From contig NZ_JAFCKB010000004.1 in NCBI RefSeq assembly GCF_018130615.1, positions 310,001 to 374,000 of the forward strand: DNA of 64,000 nt. Reading direction: 5' to 3'. Positions 8,476 through 18,373 of this stretch are shown here, in pieces. The first letter of the stretch is position 1; every line of letters starts with the position of its first letter. Source of the DNA: Bradyrhizobium manausense. Its GTDB lineage: Bacteria > Pseudomonadota > Alphaproteobacteria > Rhizobiales > Xanthobacteraceae. Made by a program: the position numbers and the translations under genes. The notes under the pieces are model-generated. The model made no database searches. It was given only the letters and a program-made list of their open reading frames with translations, and was not told the DNA's origin.

Positions 8476-9282
8476 TCACTCCTTGGCGTTGGCGGCATCA
8501 ACGGCCCGCCGCGTCAGCACGCCGATGAGATGCGCGCGGTATTCGGCGCTGCCATGGATGTCGCTGTTCAGCCCTTCCGCCGGCACCTCGATGCCGTCAA
8601 GCACTTTCGACGAGAACCGCTTCTTGAGCGCCTCCTCGAACGCCTCGATTCGGAACACGCCGTCCGAGCCGGCGCCAGTCACGGCGACCCGCACGTCCGA
8701 GGGACGCCGCGCCACGAACACACCGACCAGCGCATAGCGCGAGGCCTGGTTACGGAACTTGATATAGGCGGCCTTCTTCGGCAGCGGGAACATCACCTTG
8801 GTGATGATCTCGTCGGCTTCCAGCGCGGTCGAGAACAGGCCCTGGAAATACTCTTCCGCCTTGAGACGACGCTTGTTGGTGACGATGGTCGCCCCCAACG
8901 CGAGCACCGCGGCCGGATAGTCCGCGGTCGGATCGTTGTTGGCGAGCGAGCCGCCGATCGTGCCCTTGTGGCGCACGGCGGGATCGCCGATTCCGCCGGC
9001 AAGGCTGGCGAGCGCCGGGATCGCCTCGCCGACGACGGCCGAGGTCGCGACCTCGGCATGCTTGGCGGTGGCGCCGATCACCAGCGAACGGCCCTTCATC
9101 TCGATCGTGTTCAGCCCCTCGATATGGGAGAGGTCGACCAGATGCGGGGGACTTGCGAGCCGCTGCTTCATGACGGGAATCAGCGTGTGACCGCCGGCGA
9201 TCACCTTGGCGTCCTCGTTCTTCACCAGGAGATTGGCGGCCTGCCGGACGGTCCCGGGCCGATGGTATTTGAATTCGTACAT
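8476..9282 (-). CDS. coxM: CoxM-like FAD-binding medium subunit of a molybdenum hydroxylase
   Basis: A 268-residue FAD-binding subunit of the xanthine dehydrogenase/CO dehydrogenase family. The first FAD motif is AGGHTLIPVMKQR (about 32-44) and the second is TIGGSLANNDPTADYPA (about 110-126). The subunit passes electrons from the iron-sulfur subunit through FAD to quinone or other acceptors. An AGGA site precedes the ATG. It follows coxS by only 33 bases. In form II-type operons the large subunit gene normally sits between S and M, but none is present here. Confidence 0.92.
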   Translation of the reverse strand: MYEFKYHRPGTVRQAANLLVKNEDAKVIAGGHTLIPVMKQRLASPPHLVDLSHIEGLNTIEMKGRSLVIGATAKHAEVATSAVVGEAIPALASLAGGIGDPAVRHKGTIGGSLANNDPTADYPAAVLALGATIVTNKRRLKAEEYFQGLFSTALEADEIITKVMFPLPKKAAYIKFRNQASRYALVGVFVARRPSDVRVAVTGAGSDGVFRIEAFEEALKKRFSSKVLDGIEVPAEGLNSDIHGSAEYRAHLIGVLTRRAVDAANAKE

Positions 9283-9315
9283 CTGGATGTCCTGATCGCG
9301 GGATGCGTGTGCGCT

Positions 9316-9801
9316 TTAGGCGAGATCGGAATTCGCCATCGCCTTTGCGCCGGCGGCGATCGAGGCGACGATGTTCTGGTAGCCGGTGCAACGGCAGAGA
9401 TTGCCCTCTAGTTCTTCCCGGATCGTATGGTCGTCGAGCTCGTTGCCCTTGCGGTGAACGATGTCGATCGCGGTCATGATCATGCCGGGCGTGCAAAAAC
9501 CGCACTGCAGGCCATGGTGCTCGCGGAAGGCCTCCTGCATCGGATGCAGCGGCGCACCGTCGGCGGCCAGCCCCTCGATGGTCTTCACCTCATGGCCGTC
9601 GGCCATCACAGCCAGCGTGGTGCAGGACTTCACGGCCTTGCCGTCGAGATGCACGACGCAGGCGCCGCACTGCGAGGTGTCGCAGCCGACATGGGTGCCG
9701 GTCAGGCGCAGATTCTCGCGCAGGAACTGCACCAGGAGCGTACGCGGGTCGACATTGGCCGTAACAGGATTGCCGTTCACGATGAGGGAGATTTTTGCCA
9801 T
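9316..9801 (-). CDS. coxS: CoxS-like (2Fe-2S) small subunit of a molybdenum hydroxylase
   Basis: A 161-residue protein with both [2Fe-2S] domains of the small subunit. The plant-ferredoxin-type cluster has cysteines in CDTSQCGAC and 'VKSC'; the second cluster has CGFC and CRCTGYQNI. The ATG at 9801 was preferred to a GTG two codons upstream, because a GAGAG site is spaced better. The subunit carries electrons from the molybdenum site in the large subunit to FAD in CoxM. The large subunit is not encoded in this window. Confidence 0.93.
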   Translation of the reverse strand: MAKISLIVNGNPVTANVDPRTLLVQFLRENLRLTGTHVGCDTSQCGACVVHLDGKAVKSCTTLAVMADGHEVKTIEGLAADGAPLHPMQEAFREHHGLQCGFCTPGMIMTAIDIVHRKGNELDDHTIREELEGNLCRCTGYQNIVASIAAGAKAMANSDLA

Positions 9802-9939
9802 AAGCACTCTCTATCAGCGCCCCGACGGGTCCCGTCGAAGCGGTTCTTTTTTATAATTATTCCAACCCATCATATGGGCCATTATGTCCGGGGGCAACAT
9901 CACCCCAGGCGCACGCGGCCATGACGAAAGCGAGGGCGT
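9802..9939 (-). promoter_or_regulatory. Upstream region of coxS with two short palindromes
   Basis: This AT-richer intergenic stretch lies between coxG and coxS. CGACGGG-T-CCCGTCG (9823-9837) is a perfect 7-base inverted repeat that would lie in the coxS leader. CCCAT-CAT-ATGGG (9866-9878) is a second dyad next to the AT-rich tract TTTTTTATAATTATT. Together they look like a promoter/operator region for the coxS-onward genes, which would make coxG a separate or leading unit. Function is inferred only. Confidence 0.4.
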
Positions 9940-10386
9940 TCAGGCCTGTACCGCCTTGGCGAAGTTCGCGAAAAATTCGTCGGCCAGCTTCTTGGCGGCG
10001 CCGTTGATCAGGCGCTGCCCGAGCTGCGCCAACTTGCCGCCGATCTGCGCCTCGACGTCATAGGAGAGCAGCGTACCGCCGTCCTTCTCGGCGAGCCTCA
10101 CGGCCGCGCCGCCCTTGGCGAAGCCGGCCACCCCGCCCTCGCCTTCGCCCGAGATCTTGTAGCCGTTCGGCGGGTCGAGATCACTCAGCGTCACCTTGCC
10201 CTTGAAGCGCGCCGACACCGGCCCGACCTTCATTTTCGCGGTCGCACGAAATCCGCCGTCGTCGGTCCTCTCCAGCTCCTCGCAACCGGGGATGCAGGCC
10301 TTCAGCACCGCGGGGTCGTTGAGCTTCTCCCACACGGCCTCACGCGGCGCCGCAAGCTGGACTTCGCCGTTCATTGTCATGGCCAT
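9940..10386 (-). CDS. coxG: CoxG-like SRPBCC family protein
   Basis: A 148-residue protein of the CO dehydrogenase subunit G (CoxG) family within the SRPBCC/START fold. It begins MNGEVQLAAPREAVWEKLND and contains the typical 'LKACIPGCEELE' and 'GKVTLSDLDPPNGYKISGEG' stretches. CoxG proteins assist membrane recruitment of CO dehydrogenase or delivery of quinone or substrate to related hydroxylases. GGGAGG precedes the first ATG; two further in-frame ATGs follow within five codons. It is first in the minus-strand cluster and divergent from pcaB. Confidence 0.9.
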   Translation of the reverse strand: MAMTMNGEVQLAAPREAVWEKLNDPAVLKACIPGCEELERTDDGGFRATAKMKVGPVSARFKGKVTLSDLDPPNGYKISGEGEGGVAGFAKGGAAVRLAEKDGGTLLSYDVEAQIGGKLAQLGQRLINGAAKKLADEFFANFAKAVQA

Positions 10387-10464
10387 GGGGTGCCTCCCGA
10401 GATCACCGAATAATATTGCTCAAGTAACGCACGAAGGCCGCAAAGGAAAGGGCAGCCTCCGGTC

Positions 10465-10479
10465 ACGTGCAATGCACGT
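10465..10479. promoter_or_regulatory. Palindrome in the coxG-pcaB divergent region
   Basis: ACGTGCA-A-TGCACGT is a perfect 7-base dyad in the 169-base space between the divergent coxG and pcaB genes. It lies 77 bases before the pcaB start. Its place suits an operator, but no regulator gene is adjacent. The dyad itself is certain; its role is inferred. Confidence 0.35.
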
Positions 10480-10555
10480 TCGCACCTGCAAAAAGTCTTG
10501 TGCGGCCGGTCAGGGATTGGCAGAGCCGGGGCATGGTGATTAGGTCCCGCGCAAC

Positions 10556-11911
10556 ATGAGCACAGCCCTCTCCCCCCTGCTTGCGCCGATGCTGTCGAGC
10601 GCGGCCATGCGCGCCGTCTGCGACGACCGGTCGACGCTGCAGAACATGCTCGATTTCGAGGCAGCCCTGGCCCGGGCCGAGGCCGCCATAGGTTTGATTC
10701 CGAAGGCGGCGGTGGGCCCGATTGAAGCAGCCTGTAAGGCCGATACCTTCGACATGACCGGCCTGGCGGAGGCCGCGACGCGATCCGGCAATCTCGCAAT
10801 CCCCCTGGTCAAGGCACTGACCGCCAATGTCGGCAAGGCCGATGCCGAAGCCGCGCGCTACGTGCATTGGGGCGCGACCAGCCAGGATGTCATCGACACC
10901 GCCACCATGCTGGGCTTGCGCGCTGCAATCGAGGTGCTGGACGCCGACCTCAGCCGCGCCATAAGGGGCTTTGCGACACTTGCCCGCACCCATCGCAATA
11001 CCGCGATGGTGGCGCGGACCTGGCTTCAGCACGCGCTCCCGATGCCGTTCGGGTTGAAGGCCGCCGAATACGCCGCGGGCCTCGCCCGGGCCCGCTGCCG
11101 CCTGCGTCGGCTCTCCCGCGAGGGTCTCGCACTCCAATTCGGCGGTGCCGCCGGCACGCTCGCGGCCCTCGGCGACAAGGGGCTCGCAGTTGCCGAACGG
11201 CTGGCGCAGGAGCTGAACCTGCCGTTGCCGGAAGCGCCCTGGCACACCCATCGCGACCGCATCGCGGAGGCGGCTTCAAGCTTCGCGATTCTCGCCGGCA
11301 CCTGCGGCAAGATCGCACGCGACGTCTCGCTGATGATGCAGACCGATGTCGGCGAAGCCTTCGAGCCCGCCGGCGAAGGCCGGGGCGGCTCCTCGACCAT
11401 GCCGCACAAGCGCAACCCGGTCGCCGCCGCAAGCGCCCTTGGCTGCGCGACCATGGCCCCGCAGCTCGCCGCAACGATTTTGGCAGCCCAGGTGCAGGAC
11501 CACGAGCGCAGCGCCGGGCCCTGGCATGCGGAATGGCCGACATTGCCGCAATTGATGCTGGTCACCTCGGGCGCGCTCGCCGCCATCGTCGACATCGCCG
11601 AAGGTCTCGACGTCGATGCCGCGCGCATGCGCAGCAATCTCGACGCGACGCACGGACTGATCATGGCTGAAGCGGTCACCTTTGCGCTCGCCGACAAGAT
11701 CGGCAAGAGCGATGCGCATCATCTGATCGAGGCCGCGAGCAAGCGCGCGGTTGCCGAGAAGAAGCATCTGCGCGAGGTGCTCTCGGCCGATTCGCAGGTC
11801 ACCGCGCATCTGACGCCGGAGAAAATTGCGGCATTGTTCGAGCCGATGGCCTATCAAGGAGCTTCTCAAGCTCTGATCGACCGGCTGCTCGACAGCCTAG
11901 AGCGCGAATAA
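10556..11911 (+). CDS. pcaB: 3-carboxy-cis,cis-muconate cycloisomerase
   Basis: A 451-residue member of the fumarase/aspartase superfamily. It has the signature GGSSTMPHKRNPVAA (about 281-295) and the upstream 'YVHWGATSQDVIDTATML' characteristic of PcaB. It converts 3-carboxy-cis,cis-muconate to 4-carboxymuconolactone in the protocatechuate branch of the beta-ketoadipate pathway. pcaD and pcaC follow on the same strand, which supports the assignment. The ring-cleaving dioxygenase genes pcaHG and the regulator PcaQ are not in the window. Confidence 0.95.
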   Translation: MSTALSPLLAPMLSSAAMRAVCDDRSTLQNMLDFEAALARAEAAIGLIPKAAVGPIEAACKADTFDMTGLAEAATRSGNLAIPLVKALTANVGKADAEAARYVHWGATSQDVIDTATMLGLRAAIEVLDADLSRAIRGFATLARTHRNTAMVARTWLQHALPMPFGLKAAEYAAGLARARCRLRRLSREGLALQFGGAAGTLAALGDKGLAVAERLAQELNLPLPEAPWHTHRDRIAEAASSFAILAGTCGKIARDVSLMMQTDVGEAFEPAGEGRGGSSTMPHKRNPVAAASALGCATMAPQLAATILAAQVQDHERSAGPWHAEWPTLPQLMLVTSGALAAIVDIAEGLDVDAARMRSNLDATHGLIMAEAVTFALADKIGKSDAHHLIEAASKRAVAEKKHLREVLSADSQVTAHLTPEKIAALFEPMAYQGASQALIDRLLDSLERE

Positions 11912-11928
11912 ATATACGGAGACGCCGC

Positions 11929-12711
11929 ATGCCCATGATCGATGCCGACGGTTGCCTGATCAACGTCTCCGTCGAGGGCCGCGACGGCGGGCCGACCCTG
12001 ATGCTTTCCAACTCGCTCGGCTGCACCTTGCAGATGTGGGAGCCGCAGATGAAAGCGCTGACGCAGGTGTTCCGCGTCATCCGCTACGACCGCCGCGGCC
12101 ACGGCAAGTCAACCGTCGCCCCCGCGCCCTATACGATGGAGCGCTTCGGCCGCGACGTGCTGGCGATCCTCGACGATCTCAACATCGAGAAAGTGCATTG
12201 GTGCGGCCTGTCGATGGGCGGCATGGTCGGACAATGGCTGGGCGCCAACGCACCCGAACGATTCGGCAAGCTCATCCTCGCCAACACGTCTTGCTACTAT
12301 GCCGAGCCGACCAAATGGCTGGAGCGCATCGACGCGGTGAAAAAGGGCGGCATCGCTGCGGTCGCCGACGGCGTGATCGCCGGCTGGCTCACCCAGGATT
12401 TTCGCGAGCGCGAACCTGAGATCACGGCAAAAATGAAATCGATGCTGCTCGCCACGCCCGTCGAAGGCTATCTCGCCTGCTGCGAGGCGCTGTCGACGCT
12501 GGACCAGCGCGCGCTGCTGCCGAAGATCAAGAGCCCGACGCTGGTGATCGCCGGCCGTCACGACGTGGCAACGCCGATCTCGGCGGGCGAGCTGATCCGC
12601 TCCAACATTCCCGGCGCGAGCATGACCATCATCGACGCCGCCCATATTTCCAATGTCGAGCAGCCGCATGCGTTCACCGACGCGGTGGTGGGATTCCTGA
12701 CCCAGCGGTAA
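11929..12711 (+). CDS. pcaD: 3-oxoadipate enol-lactonase
   Basis: A 260-residue alpha/beta hydrolase with the nucleophile elbow GLSMGGMVG (Ser about residue 103), the oxyanion-region motif 'YDRRGHGKS', an acidic residue near 'AGRHDVATP', and the catalytic His near the C-terminus ('DAAHISNVEQP'). PcaD hydrolyses the enol-lactone to beta-ketoadipate. It starts 17 bases after pcaB and is probably cotranscribed with it. Length is normal for the stand-alone enzyme (PcaD is fused to PcaC in some bacteria, not here). Confidence 0.95.
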   Translation: MPMIDADGCLINVSVEGRDGGPTLMLSNSLGCTLQMWEPQMKALTQVFRVIRYDRRGHGKSTVAPAPYTMERFGRDVLAILDDLNIEKVHWCGLSMGGMVGQWLGANAPERFGKLILANTSCYYAEPTKWLERIDAVKKGGIAAVADGVIAGWLTQDFREREPEITAKMKSMLLATPVEGYLACCEALSTLDQRALLPKIKSPTLVIAGRHDVATPISAGELIRSNIPGASMTIIDAAHISNVEQPHAFTDAVVGFLTQR

Positions 12712-12721
12712 CCGCCCTTAC

Positions 12722-12823
12722 CGTCATTCCGGGGCGATGCGAAGCATCGAACCTGGAATCTCGATCTGCATTTTACCCGCTTCGAGATTCCGGGTTCGCC
12801 TCTTCGAGGCGCCCCGGAACGAC
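12722..12823. repeat. Dispersed palindromic repeat family A, copy 2
   Basis: The outer arms are CGTCATTCCGGGGC and GCCCCGGAACGAC, with inner arms around CTGGAATC and GATTCCGGG. The element fills the gap between pcaD and pcaC, starting 10 bases after the pcaD stop and ending just before the pcaC ribosome-binding site. It closely resembles copies 1 and 4. Confidence 0.85.
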
Positions 12824-12840
12824 TTCCTGGAGGAAAGACT

Positions 12841-13233
12841 ATGGACGACCAACAACGCCGCGATGCCGGCATGAACGTGCGCCGCAAGGTGCTGGGCAAT
12901 GCCTGGGTCGACAAATCGATCGCAAACCGCAACGCGTTCAACACCGACTTCCAGGACATGATCACGCGCTACGCCTGGGGCGAGATCTGGACGCGGCCGC
13001 ATTTCGACGAGCGCACACGGCGCGTGCTGGTGATCGGCACCATGGTCGCGCTCGGGCAATGGGACGAATTCCGCCTGCACGTGCGCGCGGCGCTTGCCGA
13101 GGGTGGCTTCACCCCCGACGACATCAAGGAGATCTTGCTGCAGCAGGCGATCTATTGCGGCGTGCCGGCGGCGAACCACGCCGTCAAGGAAGCCTCAGCG
13201 ATTGTGCAGGAGCTCGGCCTTATCAAAGGCTAG
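12841..13233 (+). CDS. pcaC: 4-carboxymuconolactone decarboxylase
   Basis: A 130-residue helical protein of the CMD family. Family hallmarks are 'TRRVLVIGTMVALGQWDEFRLHVRAAL' and 'EILLQQAIYCGVPAANHAVKEA', with the active-site His and the IYCGVPAA motif. It removes CO2 from 4-carboxymuconolactone to give the PcaD substrate. A GGAGGAAAGACT sequence precedes the ATG. The repeat element between pcaD and pcaC may set its expression apart from pcaBD. Its last 39 bases overlap the end of the convergent membrane-protein gene. Confidence 0.95.
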   Translation: MDDQQRRDAGMNVRRKVLGNAWVDKSIANRNAFNTDFQDMITRYAWGEIWTRPHFDERTRRVLVIGTMVALGQWDEFRLHVRAALAEGGFTPDDIKEILLQQAIYCGVPAANHAVKEASAIVQELGLIKG

Positions 13234-13725
13234 CGGCGCGGTATCCGCGACGTCGACGGCCTTCGGCGCCGCCGCCGGCCGCTCGATCACCAGCACGATC
13301 GCAGCACCGAGCAGCAGCAGAAGCTCGGTGGCATGCAGCCGAAGCGCGGCCATCTCGCCGACCTTCGAGGCCATCACCATGCTCGCGAACGAGATCAGGC
13401 TGCCGATCGCAAGCGCAATGCCGAGCGCCTCGTCGCTGGCTCCGCTTTTCCGGGTGCGCGGAATGGCGAGCAGCGCGAGATAGATTGCAAAGAACGCCAC
13501 CACGGTCAGCCGTCCGAGTGCCAGCAGCCAGGCGGCGCGCACCGTGCTCATGCCGGATATCTGGAGCTGATCGCTGAGGAACAGCGCCACCGCAATGCTC
13601 GGCCGCTCATAGAGGCCGTGCACCGGCGCCACAAAGATGTTGAAGGCGACCAGCGTCCAGGCCGGAATGAAATAAGCTGCCAGCAGCGCGCCGTTCACCG
13701 AGCCGATCCGCCAATTCCTGAACAT
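13195..13725 (-). CDS. Uncharacterised membrane protein with four likely transmembrane segments
   Basis: A 176-residue protein with hydrophobic segments near residues 12-33 (ALLAAYFIPAWTLVAFNIFV), 63-87, 101-121 and 128-146. Between them are short charged loops, with a polar C-terminal tail. No family was recognised. It converges on pcaC and overlaps its 3' end by 39 bases, so the C-terminal tail and the pcaC stop share sequence. Membrane topology is predicted by eye; function is unknown. Confidence 0.6.
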   Translation of the reverse strand: MFRNWRIGSVNGALLAAYFIPAWTLVAFNIFVAPVHGLYERPSIAVALFLSDQLQISGMSTVRAAWLLALGRLTVVAFFAIYLALLAIPRTRKSGASDEALGIALAIGSLISFASMVMASKVGEMAALRLHATELLLLLGAAIVLVIERPAAAPKAVDVADTAPLAFDKAELLHNR

Positions 13726-13852
13726 GCCGCTTCCCGCTTCGTCTGCTACCCGCCTTCGACGGAAGGCTTTGCCGGGAGCTAACTCGCATCAGACTGTGGC
13801 GGCAATTTAAACCCTTTGTTTACCTTAATTGCCCGGGCGGCCGATTCATCCA

Positions 13853-13880
13853 AAGAAAAAGCCCCGCCTTTCGGCGGGGC
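13853..13880 (-). terminator. Rho-independent terminator after the Q/G/P-rich small gene
   Basis: Read on the minus strand it is GCCCCGCCGAAAGGCGGGGC followed by five or more T. The 8-base GC arms and tetraloop-like centre make a textbook intrinsic terminator. It stands 25 bases after the stop of the 62-residue gene at 13906-14094. Confidence 0.85.
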
Positions 13881-13905
13881 CCACGCGACGCTACTCCCTG
13901 GGTGT

Positions 13906-14094
13906 TCAATCCAATTTATTGTCCTGCTGACCGCCCTGTTGCTGCCTGGACTTATCGCCCTGGCGCATCGGATCGTGCTGCTGCTGCTGTCCGGGTTTCT
14001 GGCCGCCACCCTGCTGCCCTGGCTGCTGGCTTGGGCGCTGCTGGCCGGGACTCTGACTCTGCTGGCCTGGATTCTGGTTCTGCTGCTTCGTCAT
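13906..14094 (-). CDS. Small Gln/Gly/Pro-rich low-complexity protein
   Basis: A 62-residue protein, MTKQQNQNPGQQSQSPGQQ and onward, composed almost only of Q, G, P, S, N and K. It is repetitive (NPGQQ/SPGQQ-type units) and ends QQDNKLD. No known domain was recognised and the chain should be intrinsically disordered. AAGGGAG lies nine bases before the ATG, and a strong intrinsic terminator follows 25 bases after the stop. These are good evidence for a real short transcription unit rather than a chance frame. Function unknown. Confidence 0.65.
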   Translation of the reverse strand: MTKQQNQNPGQQSQSPGQQRPSQQPGQQGGGQKPGQQQQHDPMRQGDKSRQQQGGQQDNKLD

Positions 14095-14380
14095 TGGGGA
14101 AAGCTCCCTTGTTGGACGTCAGTTGGGGATAACCGCCCATGCCTGATTTGGTTGCTCTGCGGAACCCGGTTCCTCGCAGTTGCGGAACCGGAAGATGACA
14201 CCCGCCACCAAAATGACTCTGTACAAGCCTTTTTGCCGAGACATGGCCAGTTGCAGCCGCCAGTTCCCTCCTGTTACAAAATGGGAAGAACGCTCAAGGG
14301 CTGCCGGGGCCCGAGAAGAAACGTAAGCACTCTCTCGAAGACCTCCCTTCAGTCGCGTCAGGTTTGGGTAACGGCAGCGC

Positions 14381-15298
14381 ATGGATTATTTCGCCCAGCA
14401 GCTCATCAACGGCCTCGTGCTCGGCTCCATCTATGGCCTGATCGCGATCGGCTACACGATGGTCTACGGCATCGTCGGCATGATCAATTTCGCCCATGGC
14501 GATATCTTCATGATCGGCGGCTTCATCGCACTGATCACCTTCCTGATCCTGATCTCGCTCGGACTGACCGCGATCCCGGTGATTCTGCTCGTGGTGCTGC
14601 TGGTCTCGATGGCGATCACCGCACTTTATGGCTGGACCATCGAGCGCATCGCCTATCGGCCGCTGCGCCACTCCTTCCGTCTCGCTCCGATGCTGTCTGC
14701 GATCGGCATGTCCTTCGTGCTGACCAATTACTCGCAGGTGGCGCAAGGAGCGCGCGTCAAGCCGATCCCTCCCTTCATCACCGGCGGCTACACGCTGCAT
14801 GAGAGCGCGGACGGCTTCGTGATCCAGCTCTCCAACATCCAGATCATGGTGGTCATCACCACCATCGTGCTGCTGGCGATCTTCACCTGGCTGGTCTCGC
14901 GCACACGGCTCGGGCGCGACATGCGCGCCTGCGAGCAGGACCAGACCATGGCGGCGCTGCTTGGCGTCAATGTCGACCGCACCATCTCCATGACCTTCGT
15001 GATTGGTGCTGCGCTCGCGGCTGTCGCCGGCCTGATGTATCTGCTCTATTACGGACTGGTCGATTTCTTCATGGGCTTCGTCGCCGGCATCAAGGCGTTC
15101 ACGGCCGCCGTGCTCGGTGGCATCGGCTCGCTGCCGGGCGCGATGCTCGGAGGCCTCGCGATCGGCCTGATCGAGACGTTCTGGTCGGCCTATTTCTCGG
15201 TCGAGTACAAGGATGTCGCGGCGTTCTCGATCCTGATCGTCGTGCTGATCTTCATGCCGACCGGCCTGCTCGGCCGTCCCGAAGTCGAAAAAGTCTGA
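14381..15298 (+). CDS. livH: Branched-chain amino acid ABC transporter permease LivH
   Basis: A 305-residue integral membrane protein opening MDYFAQQLINGLVLGSIYGL, with 'YTMVYGIVGMINFAHGDIFM' and the closing 'DVAAFSILIVVLIFMPTGLLG' typical of LivH permeases. About eight membrane segments are visible. It forms the inner-membrane channel with LivM. It is the first of five consecutive genes (livH, M, G, F, K) and starts after a 286-base intergenic region in which no clear promoter was found. Confidence 0.95.
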   Translation: MDYFAQQLINGLVLGSIYGLIAIGYTMVYGIVGMINFAHGDIFMIGGFIALITFLILISLGLTAIPVILLVVLLVSMAITALYGWTIERIAYRPLRHSFRLAPMLSAIGMSFVLTNYSQVAQGARVKPIPPFITGGYTLHESADGFVIQLSNIQIMVVITTIVLLAIFTWLVSRTRLGRDMRACEQDQTMAALLGVNVDRTISMTFVIGAALAAVAGLMYLLYYGLVDFFMGFVAGIKAFTAAVLGGIGSLPGAMLGGLAIGLIETFWSAYFSVEYKDVAAFSILIVVLIFMPTGLLGRPEVEKV

Positions 15299-15311
15299 CG
15301 GACCGCCCCGC

Positions 15312-16633
<1,322 letters not shown>

Positions 16634-16637
<4 letters not shown>

Positions 16638-17467
16638 GCGGTGAGCCAATTCTCAGCGTCGACCGGCTCACCATGCGTTTCGGCGGCATCGTCGCCGTGC
16701 AGGACCTGTCGTTCGCCGCCGAACGGAAGAAGATCACCGCGCTGATCGGACCGAACGGCGCCGGCAAGACCACCGTCTTCAACTGCATCACCGGTTTCTA
16801 CAAGCCGAGCGGCGGCGCCATCCGCCTCACCCATGACGATGGGCGCCAAATCGCGCTGGAACGGCTCAACGATTTCCGCATCGCCAAGCAGGCCAAGGTC
16901 GCCCGCACCTTCCAGAACATCCGGCTGTTTCCCGGCATGACCGCGCTGGAGAACCTGATGGTGGCGCAACACAATGCGTTGATGCTCGCATCGGGTTTCA
17001 CGTTTCTCGGCCTGATCGGCGTCCCCACCTATCGCAACGCCGAAAAGCAGGCGATCGCGCTTGCCACCGACTGGCTCAAGCGGATCAATCTGCTCGACCG
17101 CGCCGACGACGCCGCCGGCAATCTCGCCTATGGCGACCAGCGCCGGCTCGAGATCGCGCGCGCAATGTGCACCGAGCCCGCGCTTCTCTGCCTGGACGAG
17201 CCCGCCGCAGGCCTCAACGCGCGGGAAAGCGCTGCGCTCAGCGAGCTTCTGCTCTCGATCCGCGACGAGCTCGGGACCTCGATCCTGCTGATCGAGCACG
17301 ACATGTCGGTGGTGATGGAGATTTCCGACCACATCGTGGTGATGGACCACGGCGTGAAGATCGCGCAAGGCACGCCGCAGGAAGTGCGCGACGACCCGAA
17401 AGTGATCGCGGCCTATCTCGGTACCGATGAGGAAGAGGCTGCGGCGGTGATGGAGAGCGGGTCGTGA
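16634..17467 (+). CDS. livG: Branched-chain amino acid ABC transporter ATP-binding protein LivG
   Basis: A 277-residue ABC ATPase with Walker A GPNGAGKTTVFN, a variant signature motif NLAYGDQRRLEIARA (ABC signature 'YGDQ' as usual in LivG), Walker B LLCLDEPAAGLN and the switch His in 'ILLIEHDMSVVM'. The ATG at 16634 follows an AGGAGGG site and overlaps the livM stop. A much longer open frame continues upstream inside livM and is not coding. It energises transport with LivF in the cytoplasm. Confidence 0.95.
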
Positions 17468-18207
17468 CGTCAGTCCCCACTCCCCTGCTCGCGATCCGGT
17501 CCTTGCGCGCCGCCTACGGCAAGATCGAGGCGCTGAAGGGCGTCGATGTCGAGATCAATGCCGGCGAAATCGTTGCCCTGATCGGCGCCAACGGCGCCGG
17601 CAAGTCGACGCTGATGATGACGATCTTCGGCAAGCCGCGCGCCCGCGCCGGCCAGATTCTGTACGAAGGCCGCGACATCACCGACGTTCCGACCCATGAG
17701 ATCGCCCATCTGCGCATCGCGCAGTCGCCGGAAGGCCGCCGCATCTTCCCGCGCATGAGCGTGGCGGAAAACCTCCAGATGGGCGCGGACGCGACCGAGT
17801 GCACCGATGCCGAGCGCGAGGCCACACTGGAGCGCGTATTCACGCTGTTTCCGCGGCTGAAGGAGCGCTACGTCCAGCGCGGCGGCACGCTGTCCGGCGG
17901 CGAGCAGCAGATGCTCGCGATCGGGCGCGCCCTGATGAGCCGCCCGCGCCTGCTCCTGCTCGACGAACCCTCACTCGGGCTGGCGCCACTGATCGCCCGC
18001 CAGATCTTCGACGCGATCCGGACCCTGAACAGGCAGGACGGCCTGACCGTCCTGATCGTCGAGCAGAACGCCAACCATGCGCTCAAGCTCGCACATCGCG
18101 GCTACGTCATGGTCAATGGCCTGATCACGCTGGCCGGAACCGGCACGGAGTTGCTGCAGCGCCCAGAAATTCGTGCCGCCTATCTGGAAGGCGGCCGGCA
18201 CGGCTGA
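17464..18207 (+). CDS. livF: Branched-chain amino acid ABC transporter ATP-binding protein LivF
   Basis: A 247-residue ABC ATPase. Walker A is GANGAGKSTLMMT, the signature is TLSGGEQQMLAIGRALM, Walker B is LLLLDEPSLGLAP, and the switch region is 'VLIVEQNANHALKLA'. It starts with GTG that overlaps the livG stop (GTGA), indicating translational coupling. It pairs with LivG to drive the LivH-LivM permease. Confidence 0.95.
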   Translation: MTSVPTPLLAIRSLRAAYGKIEALKGVDVEINAGEIVALIGANGAGKSTLMMTIFGKPRARAGQILYEGRDITDVPTHEIAHLRIAQSPEGRRIFPRMSVAENLQMGADATECTDAEREATLERVFTLFPRLKERYVQRGGTLSGGEQQMLAIGRALMSRPRLLLLDEPSLGLAPLIARQIFDAIRTLNRQDGLTVLIVEQNANHALKLAHRGYVMVNGLITLAGTGTELLQRPEIRAAYLEGGRHG

Positions 18208-18373
18208 GCCACCCAGGGTGAAGTTCGCCTCGAGCGCGGCGGAATGCGCCGAAATATCTGCGCTTATGCCCGTATTTTGCCGGTGACTTCTCCCAGGATT
18301 CAATCAAGAATGGCGCCGGTTTGAACCGGGCCAACCCGGCAACTTCCACAGGCGATCACCCACGAGGTATCTC

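Noticed and set aside
14119-14244. Short minus-strand frame starting MSRQKGLYRVILVAGVIF
   Set aside because: The first part looks hydrophobic, but the only GGAGG lies too far upstream and the rest is of chance-like composition. It may belong to the leader of the Q-rich gene.
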